Source: Acetobacterium woodii
GTDB taxonomy: Bacteria > Bacillota > Clostridia > Eubacteriales > Eubacteriaceae
Length of the DNA stretch: 64,000 nt
Reading direction: 5' to 3'
Assembly (NCBI GenBank): GCA_016213825.1
Contig: JACQZP010000016.1
Coordinates: 62,001-126,000 of the forward strand
Shown here piece after piece: positions 47,993 to 57,267 of this stretch. Made by a program: the position numbers and the translations under genes. Position 1 is the stretch's first letter. Each line of letters begins with the position of its first letter. The notes beneath the pieces were generated by a model. The model did not search any database. It saw only the letters and a list, made by a program, of their open reading frames with translations, and was not told the origin of the DNA.

Positions 47993-49192
47993 ATGAAAAA
48001 TTTATTAAAAAATAAAACCGTTGTTTTGGGTATTACCGGAAGCATCGCTGCTTATAAAATGGCCAATGTGGCCAGCAGTCTGGCAAAAATGGGCTGTGAT
48101 GTCCAGGTTATTATGACAAAAAACGCTCAGGAATTTATTTCACCCCTCGTCTTTGAAAGCCTAACTGGCAATAAATGTATTGTGGATACCTTTGATCGCA
48201 ATATTTCATATGATGTGGCCCATATCAGTCTGGCCAAAAGAGCCGATCTTTTTATGGTGGCTCCGGCCTCGGCCAATGTTATTGGCAAAATCAACGCCGG
48301 TATTGCCGACGATATGCTGACCACCACCATCATGGCCTGTCGCTGTCCCAAGCTGATTGCCCCAGCCATGAATACTGCCATGTACGAAAACCCGATTGTT
48401 CAGAATAATTTAAAGAAACTCAAGAGCCTGGGTTACAAAATTATCGATCCGGCTGTTGGTATGCTGGCCTGTAAGGATGTTGGTGCTGGTAAACTGCCAG
48501 ATGAAGAACTGCTGATTAATCATATTCTCCATGAAATTGCCTTTCATCATGACCTGACTGGAAAAAGCATTCTAGTTACTGCTGGTCCCACCGGCGAGGC
48601 CATTGACCCGGTTCGCTATATTACCAATCATTCCAGCGGCAAAATGGGTTATGCCTTGGCTAATGCCGCTATGCTCCGGGGTGCAGATGTCACCCTGATC
48701 AGCGGAAAAACTGCTTTAGCGCCACCAGCCTTCGTCAAGTTTGTACCGATTTTTTCTGCCAGTGAAATGTGTTCCGAGGTAATGGATCATTTCGAAAAGA
48801 CGGATATCGTGATCAAAGCCGCTGCCGTTGCCGACTTCAAGCCAAAGAAATACGCTATTGAAAAGCTGAAAAAACGTGATGGAAAGCCAGAAATCTTGCT
48901 AACACCAACCATTGATATTCTAAAAACAATTGGCGAAAAGAAACGACCGGATCAGTTTATTTGCGGTTTTTCCATGGAAACAGAAAATATGATTGAAAAT
49001 TCCAGGGAAAAGCTCTATTTAAAAAATGTGAATATGATGGTGGCTAATAATTTAAAGGAAAAAGGTGCCGGTTTTAACACTTCCACCAACCGGGTGACGA
49101 TCATTACGATTGAAAAAACCGAAGCGCTTCCGCTTTTATCCAAGGATGCAGTCGCCCATCGAATTCTTGACGCCATCCTGGATGAACTGTAA
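47993..49192 (+). CDS. coaBC: Bifunctional phosphopantothenoylcysteine synthetase/decarboxylase
   Basis: 399 aa. The N-terminal CoaC flavoprotein (1-180) has GITGSIAAYKM, PASANVIGKINAGIADDMLTT-like residues and APAMNTAMYENP. The C-terminal CoaB domain (185-399) has VTAGPTGEAIDPVRYITNHSSGKMG and AAAVADFKPK. It makes 4'-phosphopantetheine in CoA synthesis. Starts after AAAGGAAAGCC. The stop overlaps the next gene (TAATG). Confidence 0.96.
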   Translation: MKNLLKNKTVVLGITGSIAAYKMANVASSLAKMGCDVQVIMTKNAQEFISPLVFESLTGNKCIVDTFDRNISYDVAHISLAKRADLFMVAPASANVIGKINAGIADDMLTTTIMACRCPKLIAPAMNTAMYENPIVQNNLKKLKSLGYKIIDPAVGMLACKDVGAGKLPDEELLINHILHEIAFHHDLTGKSILVTAGPTGEAIDPVRYITNHSSGKMGYALANAAMLRGADVTLISGKTALAPPAFVKFVPIFSASEMCSEVMDHFEKTDIVIKAAAVADFKPKKYAIEKLKKRDGKPEILLTPTIDILKTIGEKKRPDQFICGFSMETENMIENSREKLYLKNVNMMVANNLKEKGAGFNTSTNRVTIITIEKTEALPLLSKDAVAHRILDAILDEL

Positions 49193-49956
49193 TGACTGGT
49201 TCCCAGCTGAGTCATGTAGCCATGGAAATGGGGATCATCCTCCTTTCCAATGGTGCTGAAACCTACCGGGTAGAAGAATCAATGCAGCGGATTTGTTTTG
49301 CTCTGGGAGCCCGGGAAGCCGAAATTTTTGTTGTCCCCTCGACCATCATTATTACCATTACGATGCCAAATGAAATCCCCCTAACCCTAACCCGACGGAT
49401 TCACTCCCGCAAAACCGATTTGCACAAAGTGGCCGATATGAATCATTTATCCCGACAGATTTGCTATGAATCCCTATCCTATGATGAACTGATCAGCGAA
49501 ATTGATCGCATCAATGCCATTCCATCCTATTCCTATCTTCTCCATTTATTGGCATTTGCCTTTATCGCGCAGATGTTCACCCTCTTTTTTGGGGGAAATT
49601 TTCTGGACAGTTGTCTGGGTTTTATTATTGGTTTGGGTATAAAATTGCAAATGGATGTGATGGGCCGCCTGGAAACGAACAGCTTTTTTATCAATATTGT
49701 GGGGGGAATTATTGCCTCTACGGTAGCGGTAATTGCTGCCGGTTTAGGGTTGACGGCTAATATGAACACCATTATCATTGGGTCGATTATGACCTTGGTT
49801 CCCGGTCTTGTCATCACTAATTCGATTCGAGATATTATTGCCGGTGATTATCTTTCCGGTTTAACAAAAGGAGTGGAAGCGCTGTTAATTGGTTCTGCTA
49901 TTGCTACTGGCGTCGCCGTACCACTGAGTTTGCTGCGACCATTCTGGGGAGGTTGA
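49192..49956 (+). CDS. ThrE-type threonine/serine exporter, N-terminal component (DUF1212)
   Basis: 254 aa. An N-terminal cytoplasmic domain (about 1-115; MGIILLSNGAETYRVEESM, IFVVPSTIIITI) has no clear enzyme motif, and it is followed by about five membrane helices (120-250; VPGLVITNSIRDIIAGDYLSG). In Corynebacterium ThrE both halves are one protein; here the second half is a separate gene just downstream. Exports threonine or serine by proton motive force, by family. Confidence 0.87.
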   Translation: MTGSQLSHVAMEMGIILLSNGAETYRVEESMQRICFALGAREAEIFVVPSTIIITITMPNEIPLTLTRRIHSRKTDLHKVADMNHLSRQICYESLSYDELISEIDRINAIPSYSYLLHLLAFAFIAQMFTLFFGGNFLDSCLGFIIGLGIKLQMDVMGRLETNSFFINIVGGIIASTVAVIAAGLGLTANMNTIIIGSIMTLVPGLVITNSIRDIIAGDYLSGLTKGVEALLIGSAIATGVAVPLSLLRPFWGG

Positions 49957-49957
49957 G

Positions 49958-50440
49958 ATGATGAATTATATTTTACCCTGTTTATACGCTTTTGGGGCCT
50001 CCTTCGCATTTGCCATCGTTTTTAATATTCAGCGAAACAAACTGCTCCTTTCTGCCCTTGGCGGCATGCTGGGGCAACTGGCTTTTGTGATATTTTTGAA
50101 TGTCCTTTCCAACCAGGCGGCGTCTTACATGCTGGCAACCATTGCGATTGCCCTTTATGCGGAGGTCATGGCACGATTGACCAAATCCCCCACCACCATT
50201 TATCTGGCGGTGGCCCTGATTCCCCTGGTTCCCGGAGGAGGTATCTACTATACCATGTTGTATTTTATCAATGGAGACATTGAGCTGGGAGCATCCACCG
50301 GCATTGAAACCCTGTTGATTTCCGGAGCCCTGGCCGTCGGAATTATCATGGTCTCTTCCACTGTCAATCTGGTCCGGAAGGTTATGTTAAAACGCAAGGC
50401 CCGGATGGGAAAGAAGTATCATTATGGCCAAAAAAATTAA
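49958..50440 (+). CDS. ThrE-type exporter, C-terminal component (DUF3815)
   Basis: 160 aa with four or five membrane helices. IPLVPGGGIYYTMLYFINGD (near 88) is the mark of the second half of ThrE proteins. It begins just 2 nt after the DUF1212 gene, after GGGGAGGTTGAG. The pair probably acts as one transporter. Its last 17 nt overlap the lipoprotein gene. Confidence 0.87.
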   Translation: MMNYILPCLYAFGASFAFAIVFNIQRNKLLLSALGGMLGQLAFVIFLNVLSNQAASYMLATIAIALYAEVMARLTKSPTTIYLAVALIPLVPGGGIYYTMLYFINGDIELGASTGIETLLISGALAVGIIMVSSTVNLVRKVMLKRKARMGKKYHYGQKN

Positions 50441-51572
50441 CTTCGCCGTTCTTCTCGTCCTAATCGTGTTATCTATGGGGGGATGCTGCGCAAACCAACC
50501 GGAAGATAATTCCGAGCTGGCCAATTACACCACCAGTGATTTGCATACCTTAGCGGTGGCAACCCCGCTATCAAATGAAGCGAGGCTGTGTTTTTCATTT
50601 ATTCAAAATAAATTAAGCTCGCCACTGGGCGGTATTTACACCAATTATCAAAACAATACCCAAACCACCGACTTATCAACCGGTCATGAAATTCTTTCAG
50701 AGTCTATGGGCTTGCAATTAGAATATGCCTGGCTTACCAAGGATCAGCAGTTATTTAATCAAACTGCCGACTATATCGAAAAAAATCTATTGGTTAATGA
50801 TATTCTGCTGTGGCGGATTGTTGAAGAAGAGGCGCCGATTACCGATGTTTCGGCCACCATTGATGATCTGCGGATCTATGAGACCCTGGCTCAGGCTCAA
50901 AAGCTGTGGCCCCTCAACGATTCGGGCAAAAAATTGTTTGAAGCCCTTGAAAGCCAGTTACCCTCCCGGGGCTTTCATGCCAATTACCTGGTCAGCTATT
51001 ACGGAGCCGCCAGTCCCACCCAGGACAACAGTGTGGAAATGGCCTATCTCAACCTCAGTGCTATTAGCACCCTGGCCCAGGCTGAACCTCAAATAACAGC
51101 TGCCCTGGAAGCAAATAAAAAACTGCTGTTAGGCAGCTTTATCAGTGAAACCCTTCCTTTATACCACAAGACCTACAACCCCCAAAAAGGTATTTATGAA
51201 GATGCCGACGGGAAAATCAATATTCTCGACAGCCTGATGGTGATGCTGAATATGGCCCGGCTGGGGATTTATTCGTCAAAGTCACTGGACTGGCTGGAAG
51301 AAAAAGTTGTCAGTGGCACCCTCTATTCTTACTATGATTCCAGCACCGGGGAAGCCCTGGACAAACAGGAATCCTCGGCGGCATATGGTCTTGCCGCCCA
51401 GATCGGAGCGGCCCTGGGAAATGATTTTTTAACCAGCAACGCTTTAACCCAACTGAAAAGTCATCAGAATACCGATAAGCAGAGTCCCTTTTATGGTGGC
51501 TTTGCGTACAACGACAATGCCTATTCCTATGATAATCTGCAGGCTCTTTTGGGTCTGGTTTATCATCACTAA
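50424..51572 (+). CDS. GH8-like lipoprotein (putative exopolysaccharide hydrolase)
   Basis: 382 aa. A lipoprotein signal peptide ends MGGC with Cys22 or 23 as the lipid anchor. The mature part is an all-alpha repeat protein with HEILSESMGLQLEYAW (near 87) and ATIDDLRIYETLAQAQKLWP (near 142), which match the two acidic regions of GH8 enzymes (SExxGYGM, and D-D-L-x-I-A). The family match is by eye and is weak, so it may be a remote (alpha/alpha)6 barrel. Its position, convergent with the EPS cluster, fits a role like Listeria PssZ, a GH8-like protein that degrades the matrix. It overlaps the exporter gene by 17 nt. Confidence 0.65.
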   Translation: MAKKINFAVLLVLIVLSMGGCCANQPEDNSELANYTTSDLHTLAVATPLSNEARLCFSFIQNKLSSPLGGIYTNYQNNTQTTDLSTGHEILSESMGLQLEYAWLTKDQQLFNQTADYIEKNLLVNDILLWRIVEEEAPITDVSATIDDLRIYETLAQAQKLWPLNDSGKKLFEALESQLPSRGFHANYLVSYYGAASPTQDNSVEMAYLNLSAISTLAQAEPQITAALEANKKLLLGSFISETLPLYHKTYNPQKGIYEDADGKINILDSLMVMLNMARLGIYSSKSLDWLEEKVVSGTLYSYYDSSTGEALDKQESSAAYGLAAQIGAALGNDFLTSNALTQLKSHQNTDKQSPFYGGFAYNDNAYSYDNLQALLGLVYHH

Positions 51573-51593
51573 TTAGAGCGCCCCGGTGATATC

Positions 51594-51650
51594 AAAAAAG
51601 CTGTCCCCCCTAATTCAACAATACAATGAATTAGGGGGGACAGCTTTTTT
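51594..51650. terminator. Very long perfect bidirectional terminator
   Basis: 24-bp perfect stem (51594-51617 with 51627-51650), with A6 and T6 at its ends and a 9-nt loop. It ends both the GH8-like gene and the wecB transcript, 5 nt from the wecB stop. Confidence 0.92.
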
Positions 51651-51655
51651 AGAGA

Positions 51656-52786
51656 CTATTGATTTTCAACTGCAAAATAATCTGCCAGGGCTTCACAAAT
51701 CCGCTGCGACGCTTTGCCATCACCATAGGGGTTGACGGCATGAGCCATCACCTGGTAGGCAGCGGGATCATCCAAAAGGTTCTGGGTGACTTTGAGAATG
51801 TTATACTTATCTACGCCACCCATGATCACCGTCCCGACGGCGACGGCCTCTGGCCGCTCGGTTTCCTGGCGCAGTACTACCACTGGCTTTCCTAAAGCTG
51901 GGGCTTCTTCCTGAATCCCACCGGAATCGGTAAGGACCAGATAGACACGCCCCATCAGATTGGATATTTCACTATAATCAAGTGGGGATAAAATATGCAC
52001 CCGATCAAGATCTTTAAGCAACGGCAAGGCTTTTTCGGCAATAGCAGGGTTGGGATGCATCGGAAACACGACCTCAATATCCGGATTGGCCAGCACCAGT
52101 TCCCGTATGGCTGAAAAAATCTGTTTCATCGGTTGCCCCAGATTTTCACGGCGGTGGCAGGTTAACAGAATCACCCGGTGGTTTTGATAGTCAATAGCAT
52201 TAAGCACCGGGTTAGCAAAATGATAATCTACTTTCACCGTCATTAGTAACGCATCAATAACCGTATTACCGGTAATCACAATTTTTTCTGGCGAAATATC
52301 TTCTTTTAAAAGATTGGCTTGATTCCCGATGGTCGGCGCAAAATGCAGATCCCCCAATTGTCCAATCAGGGTACGGTTCATTTCCTCGGGATAGGGGGAA
52401 TATTTATTTTTAGTTCGCAGTCCCGCCTCAATATGTCCAATAGCAATTTGCTGGTAAAAAGCTGAAAGGGCTGAAGCAAAGGCAGTGGTGGTGTCGCCGT
52501 GAACCAGAATCATCTGCGGCTGCTCTTGTTCCAGAATTGGTTTCAACTCTTCCAGAATGCTTGCTGTGATATAAGCAAGGGTTTGACCCGGCTTCATTAA
52601 ATTGAGATCATAGTCCGCCGCAATGGCAAACAGCTCCAGCACCTGATCCAGCATTTCCCGGTGCTGAGCGGTCAGGGTTACCATGGTCTCAAAACGGGGA
52701 TCTTTTTTTAACGCAATCACCAGCGGTGCCATTTTAATCGCCTCCGGCCGGGTCCCAAAAAGAATCATGATTTTATTTTTTTTCAT
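51656..52786 (-). CDS. wecB: UDP-N-acetylglucosamine 2-epimerase (non-hydrolysing)
   Basis: 376 aa. It interconverts UDP-GlcNAc and UDP-ManNAc, giving a donor for surface polysaccharides. N-terminal LFGTRPEAIKMAPL, HGDTTTAFASALSAF, GHIEAGLRT, YPEEMNRTLIG, the UDP site TDSGGIQEEAPALGKPVVVLR, and GDGKAS at the end are all standard. Start at ATG 52786 or the GTG two codons upstream. It is the last gene of the minus-strand EPS cluster, 42 nt after the GGDEF-like gene. MnaA is the Gram-positive name. Confidence 0.94.
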   Translation of the reverse strand: MKKNKIMILFGTRPEAIKMAPLVIALKKDPRFETMVTLTAQHREMLDQVLELFAIAADYDLNLMKPGQTLAYITASILEELKPILEQEQPQMILVHGDTTTAFASALSAFYQQIAIGHIEAGLRTKNKYSPYPEEMNRTLIGQLGDLHFAPTIGNQANLLKEDISPEKIVITGNTVIDALLMTVKVDYHFANPVLNAIDYQNHRVILLTCHRRENLGQPMKQIFSAIRELVLANPDIEVVFPMHPNPAIAEKALPLLKDLDRVHILSPLDYSEISNLMGRVYLVLTDSGGIQEEAPALGKPVVVLRQETERPEAVAVGTVIMGGVDKYNILKVTQNLLDDPAAYQVMAHAVNPYGDGKASQRICEALADYFAVENQ

Positions 52787-52828
52787 CGTCACTCGCTTTC
52801 TCGTTTTAACAACCTCATCCGATGTGGC

Positions 52829-53692
52829 TTACCCCACATCGTATTCCATTTCTTTTCGAGCTCTTTCAATAAATTCCAACGGTGATATCACTTCTCCTTT
52901 TCCACTATCTTCATAATGAAAAACACCGATTTTCAGATCGATATCCACTTCATAAGGAGCCGTGATCGTATAAAAATCTTCATGTTTCATAGAATCTCTA
53001 ATGCGCTGCTCGACAATTTTTGTTCCGGCTGCATCAGTGATTAAAAACAATCCAAAGGTAATGTCATCTTTTTCAATTAGATATAAGGTATCCTCGACTC
53101 TGAGGCTACGATGCATAACCTCGGTCATCTGACGGATAAACAACGGTAGTCGTTCTTCTCCCAGAATTCGCTTGATCTCCTTATAATGTCTGAATTTAAT
53201 CATCATCAGCGATAACTCAATCTGCCCTCGTTTCGACATGCCAATAAAAATTTTCGCATCAGCAATCAAGGTACGCAGGTTTCGTAATCCGGTTTCCGGG
53301 TCAACGGTGGAGAGGCTGACATTTTCATCTTCCAACTCTCTCACCCGTCGCTGAAGCGCCAGATTTCCCCCAGTCATTAAGGTAACAACGTAGGTATACA
53401 GGGGCAATGCCACAATCCAAAAATAGTTTTTTGCCTCGATCGGTTCCCCGTAACCCAGGGTCAGAAAAATTGTGTAGGAAATATAAGCAAAAATCACAAT
53501 TCCATTGGTCACCAGACCCAGGGTAATATTGCTAAAATAGGTAATAATAATTACCACAAAGGTGACATTGAGCATCACCAAATTCAAAATATAATTGGCC
53601 GAATCCGAGGCGGTAAAAACAATGGTAACAAAGGACAACACCAGAAAAAAGACGATGCCAAGGTCTGACAAAACCTGATCTTTATTTTTCAT
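52829..53692 (-). CDS. Membrane protein with degenerate GGDEF domain and intact I-site (PssE-like c-di-GMP receptor)
   Basis: 287 aa. There are about four membrane helices (residues 10-110), a short coiled coil (112-126), and a GGDEF-like domain (about 130-287). The active-site position reads EKDDI (207-211), so it is almost certainly inactive. RVED (198-201) lies exactly five residues before it, as the RxxD inhibitory site does in real GGDEF proteins (RxxD-x5-GGDEF). Binding c-di-GMP to switch on the neighbouring synthase is therefore likely, as described for Listeria PssE. Overlaps the BcsB-like gene by 4 nt. Confidence 0.85.
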   Translation of the reverse strand: MKNKDQVLSDLGIVFFLVLSFVTIVFTASDSANYILNLVMLNVTFVVIIITYFSNITLGLVTNGIVIFAYISYTIFLTLGYGEPIEAKNYFWIVALPLYTYVVTLMTGGNLALQRRVRELEDENVSLSTVDPETGLRNLRTLIADAKIFIGMSKRGQIELSLMMIKFRHYKEIKRILGEERLPLFIRQMTEVMHRSLRVEDTLYLIEKDDITFGLFLITDAAGTKIVEQRIRDSMKHEDFYTITAPYEVDIDLKIGVFHYEDSGKGEVISPLEFIERARKEMEYDVG

Positions 53693-55803
53693 TTCCGCCA
53701 GCCTCCCTTCTTCAGTTGAATGCCATTCTTACGAATAACAAAGGCGACGCCCACTGCCAGCAGAATCAGGAACATAACGCTGACCAGAATAAAAATCTGG
53801 GCATCCTGTCGCAAGGCAACTTGTTTAACCACCGCAACGGTGGGGTTTTGAATGGCTTTGAATCGATAGGTCATCACATTTCCGTTGGTGTCTGCCAGGA
53901 CGGCGTCACCGGTCAATCTGCCAAGATTTTTCAACTCACCGAGATTATTGCCAATGGCTGTTAAACCAATATTTTGGGGGGCTGTGACCATCAAGGCGGC
54001 CCGACCCGGTTTGCTGTAAAGCGAGTTCAGCAGCTGAACTGACCCCAGCGTTTCACCATAAACTGGGTCAATGATGAGTTTTTCATTGGTTTCAAAGGTT
54101 GTGCCCTCGGCATTGAATTTGAAATACAGCTTATCGTTACTGTTTTTAATAAAACTGTTATTTTGATCGGTACCCAGGGCAATAATATTGGAAGACACAG
54201 CGGTTTCATTCATCCCATCCGGGTGGATCACCGTCAATTCGCCGTTATTGCCTTTTGTATAACGCCCTAATACCCGGAACATTTTGGCCAACGTATTGCT
54301 GGTGTCTTTATCCAATTGATCGGGCACCACCATGGTCACCGCATTAAAATTGTAATCCGATACAAACGGTGACGGATAATTTTCAAAAATCAAATCATCG
54401 CTGGCCACCGAATTTATTTTGAGCATCGTCTCCTGGGTAAGATAGGCCCAGGGCATGTCGCCCTGGCGCAAGCTGCACCAGAGATCTTTGATTTCAAGAT
54501 CAAAGGCAATCTTTACCTGAAAGGCACCACCAATGTCAATGTCGGTGGGGATGGCAATAGTGGCTTCATCGCCGCCGGCCTTTTCTAAGAAAAGCTTTCG
54601 GCTTCCCACCGGAATATCATTGATATAAACCGTCATCAACGACCGTTCAAAATCAAGGTTTTCAGAATACCGATAATTTAAATAAAACTCGCTGGCGTCG
54701 GAAAGACTCCGGTTGGCCGGATAGTTAATGGTAAATTCTTTGACCTGCCGAAAGGCACCCTTAAAATACGTGCCATCATTGCCAGCAAAATTGATGTACG
54801 TTTCCGGTTCAACTACCGGAGTTTTGACATCTTCATTTTTTCCCAACACTTTTGTGTTTGCTTTGAGCTGGTTCATTAACGAGGGATTCCCCAGCATCTC
54901 ACCTGCATTGATTAAAGCGACATCATTTTTTGCAGTTACGACAAGCGTATTGGTTCCGATGCCTTCATTGACAAGCACCAGCAGTGCATCTTCATCATTA
55001 AGCCCAATCTGATCAACCACACTGCGATAATTGGCGGTCAGCTGGTCGTACTTTGATATCACAATTCTGTTTTTGGCCTGATTGGCGGCGGGATCACTGC
55101 TGGTCAAAATGGGAAAATAACCGTCGGTATAGATGGTTTGATTGGATAAACCAGCGACACCCCTAAGGGCCGCATTAAGTTCCCCTGTATTATTGGTATC
55201 TGAAACAACAAATACCGATTCACCATATCGTAATGAATCGACCTCAAAAAAACGATTATAAAAGGATTCAATACTGGTGGTAAAGGCATTCTTGTCATAT
55301 TGAACAAAGATCGCCGATTCTTTAAAAACATCCAACCAATTGGCTTCACTGACATCATCTACACAGGGCAGGGCGTCCTGGGTTCGCATGTAACCGTCAA
55401 TTCGGATATTATTATAGCCAACCTTTAAAAACTCCAGCGGCACATAAATATCAATGCCATGACGACCGCCGGTGTTGTCCGCCGGACGGAAGGAATAAAA
55501 ATAGGAATCATTAATAGCCACCGTCAGACTGGATAATTGGGTGTCCGCCAAAGGCGTCGCCCGATATTCCAGATGAAGCAACACACTTTGGACATTCCAG
55601 TCTTTTGCCACCCAAAAGGTTTGTTCCACTGTTGAAAACAGCCCCTTCATGGAATGATCTGTAAAGTTGGTCGTAAAAGTCTGGGGGGCTGTTCGCAAAT
55701 CGGTTTGCGCTTCCCCACCATAATTGGCCGCAGCTACCGGCTGAATCAGCATCACCAGCAGACTTGCCATCAGGATCAGCGTCATAGTCAATCTCTTTTT
55801 CAT
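53689..55803 (-). CDS. BcsB-like exopolysaccharide synthase partner
   Basis: 704 aa. Signal peptide (residues 1-25), a large beta-rich extracellular part, and one C-terminal membrane helix (about 675-697) with a basic tail. Segments such as HLEYRATPLADTQLSSLTVAIND and YVPLEFLKVGYNNIRID, and the CVDD region near residue 130 are like BcsB (LEL.YSpSP..., LpfG.N.l). BcsB-type proteins guide the polymer from the glycosyltransferase across the envelope. Start ATG 55803 after AAAGGAGGATAAT. Extension upstream would run into repeat copy 4. It lies downstream of the glycosyltransferase gene. Confidence 0.8.
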   Translation of the reverse strand: MKKRLTMTLILMASLLVMLIQPVAAANYGGEAQTDLRTAPQTFTTNFTDHSMKGLFSTVEQTFWVAKDWNVQSVLLHLEYRATPLADTQLSSLTVAINDSYFYSFRPADNTGGRHGIDIYVPLEFLKVGYNNIRIDGYMRTQDALPCVDDVSEANWLDVFKESAIFVQYDKNAFTTSIESFYNRFFEVDSLRYGESVFVVSDTNNTGELNAALRGVAGLSNQTIYTDGYFPILTSSDPAANQAKNRIVISKYDQLTANYRSVVDQIGLNDEDALLVLVNEGIGTNTLVVTAKNDVALINAGEMLGNPSLMNQLKANTKVLGKNEDVKTPVVEPETYINFAGNDGTYFKGAFRQVKEFTINYPANRSLSDASEFYLNYRYSENLDFERSLMTVYINDIPVGSRKLFLEKAGGDEATIAIPTDIDIGGAFQVKIAFDLEIKDLWCSLRQGDMPWAYLTQETMLKINSVASDDLIFENYPSPFVSDYNFNAVTMVVPDQLDKDTSNTLAKMFRVLGRYTKGNNGELTVIHPDGMNETAVSSNIIALGTDQNNSFIKNSNDKLYFKFNAEGTTFETNEKLIIDPVYGETLGSVQLLNSLYSKPGRAALMVTAPQNIGLTAIGNNLGELKNLGRLTGDAVLADTNGNVMTYRFKAIQNPTVAVVKQVALRQDAQIFILVSVMFLILLAVGVAFVIRKNGIQLKKGGWRK

Positions 55804-55868
55804 ATTATCCTCCTTTGTCTGTCTAATCAAGAAATAATTTCGAAATTTTATCAAATGTCGAACACTTA

Positions 55869-55984
55869 TTGCTTTGTGTTCAGTTTCCACAAATAATTTC
55901 GTAACGTGTAGACGAACTGTCGGTAGCCTGTACGCCATACAGTTTAGAAATTGTTTCGTGCGAAATTAAGCATAAAGCTCACGG
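55869..55984 (-). repeat. Palindromic repeat class A, copy 4 (inverted)
   Basis: 116 nt, inverted like copy 3. Read on the minus strand: CCGTGAGCTTTATGCTTAAT, then GCGTACAGGCTACCGACAGT and AACTGAACACAAAGCAAT. Lies between the glycosyltransferase and BcsB-like genes, inside the EPS operon. Confidence 0.85.
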
Positions 55985-56010
55985 CAGTTTCGCTATTGTC
56001 TGCTGTTGTT

Positions 56011-57267
56011 CTAGCCCTGGAAGCGTTCGGTTTTATACCATTTGCTGTCCTGCTTTTTAATGCGGTCTTTAAAATATTGAAATACGCCATAGACAGTTAC
56101 GATGATCCATAACTGACAATAAGTAAAATACATTAGGGCAATGACAAAGAAATTCGAAACAGACATTTCCCCTTTTTCAGTGGTCAGGGAAATAAATACC
56201 CCCAAGACAAACATGATAAAGGCAGTAAACCACAGTAGGTTACTAAATCCCTGGATGGAGGTGGATACCAGTCCCGCCATATTCATGATGAAAATAATAT
56301 CCGATACCACCAGTGCCGTTAATAACAGAAAGTAAGTTGATAAAAAGTAAAAAATATCGAAACGAATTTTTTTTGCTTTAGGGTCCACCAGATAACCGAT
56401 ATTTTTGATGAGCACATAAACATTTCCTTTTACCCAACGAGTTCGCTGTCGGAACCAAACCGCCAGCGTTTGCGGCTCCTGCTCCCAGGTGACCGCCTTA
56501 GGTTGAAATTTGATCTTATAACCCATTAAATAAATCCGAAAACTGATCTCGGTATCTTCAGCCACGGCCTTTTCGTCCCAACCGCCAATAGCCTCGATGA
56601 TGGTTCGGCGGAGAATAAAATTGGTACCCGGAATCGTACACAGCTTCATCAACTGCCAGCGGCCCGCTTGAGCCATCCACTGAAAGGACAAGGTTTCAAT
56701 ATTAATAAACCGAGTCAGCAGATTTACTTCCTTATTTCGGGTTCGGAATTTTCCAATCACTGCCCCCAGGGAATCATCAGCTTTCAGTTCCGCTGCCAGA
56801 TACGAAAGGGCCTTTCGTTCCGGGGTATTGTCGGCATCGTAGATAGCGATGAATTCGCCGCTGCTTTGCCGATAGCCGATATTAAGGGCATTGGATTTTC
56901 CCTTTCCTCCGGTAATCTTATCGGTATTGATAACAATCAGCTTCCTGGTTGGATTTTCATCCTGGATTTTTTTTAACAACTCGGCACTGTTATCGGTGGA
57001 ATTATCATTGATGACAATGATTTCGTATCGATCTTCCGGATAATCAAAATTCAGCAAGGCCGCCACGGTTTTCACAATAACAACCCCTTCATTATGGGCT
57101 GGTACCATAATCGACACAAACGGATAATCACCAATAACCTCCGGCGACGGCTCATTTTCAACCTTGATGTAATAAATATAGCCCCCAACAATCAGGACAA
57201 TATTCACAAACAGCAGGCTCCAGATCAGAATGATGTTGATCACCATTAAATAGTCGAATACATTCAT
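56011..57267 (-). CDS. Family 2 processive glycosyltransferase (BcsA/PssC-like)
   Basis: 418 aa. One N-terminal helix (about 10-30), the GT2 domain (45-280), then three or four membrane helices (285-400). Motifs: VPAHNEGVVIVKT, IYDADNTPERKAL (DxD), AEDTEISFRIYLMG (TED-like), and RQRTRWVKG (QxxRW-like). These mark processive synthases of beta-linked polymers such as cellulose or poly-GlcNAc. There is no PilZ domain, so c-di-GMP would have to be sensed by a partner such as the degenerate GGDEF protein. The start overlaps the upstream gene stop (ATGA). Confidence 0.9.
   Translation of the reverse strand: MNVFDYLMVINIILIWSLLFVNIVLIVGGYIYYIKVENEPSPEVIGDYPFVSIMVPAHNEGVVIVKTVAALLNFDYPEDRYEIIVINDNSTDNSAELLKKIQDENPTRKLIVINTDKITGGKGKSNALNIGYRQSSGEFIAIYDADNTPERKALSYLAAELKADDSLGAVIGKFRTRNKEVNLLTRFINIETLSFQWMAQAGRWQLMKLCTIPGTNFILRRTIIEAIGGWDEKAVAEDTEISFRIYLMGYKIKFQPKAVTWEQEPQTLAVWFRQRTRWVKGNVYVLIKNIGYLVDPKAKKIRFDIFYFLSTYFLLLTALVVSDIIFIMNMAGLVSTSIQGFSNLLWFTAFIMFVLGVFISLTTEKGEMSVSNFFVIALMYFTYCQLWIIVTVYGVFQYFKDRIKKQDSKWYKTERFQG

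Noticed and set aside
55804-55938. N-terminal extension of the BcsB-like protein by 45 codons
   Set aside because: The extension runs through the class A repeat; the same peptide (YRLPxVRLHVTKLFVET) is made by copy 2. The ATG at 55803 has a perfect AAAGGAGGATAAT site and starts a signal peptide.
56011-57267. Cellulose synthase BcsA
   Set aside because: GT2 motifs fit, but there is no PilZ domain, and the neighbouring 2-epimerase points to a ManNAc-type donor rather than UDP-glucose only.
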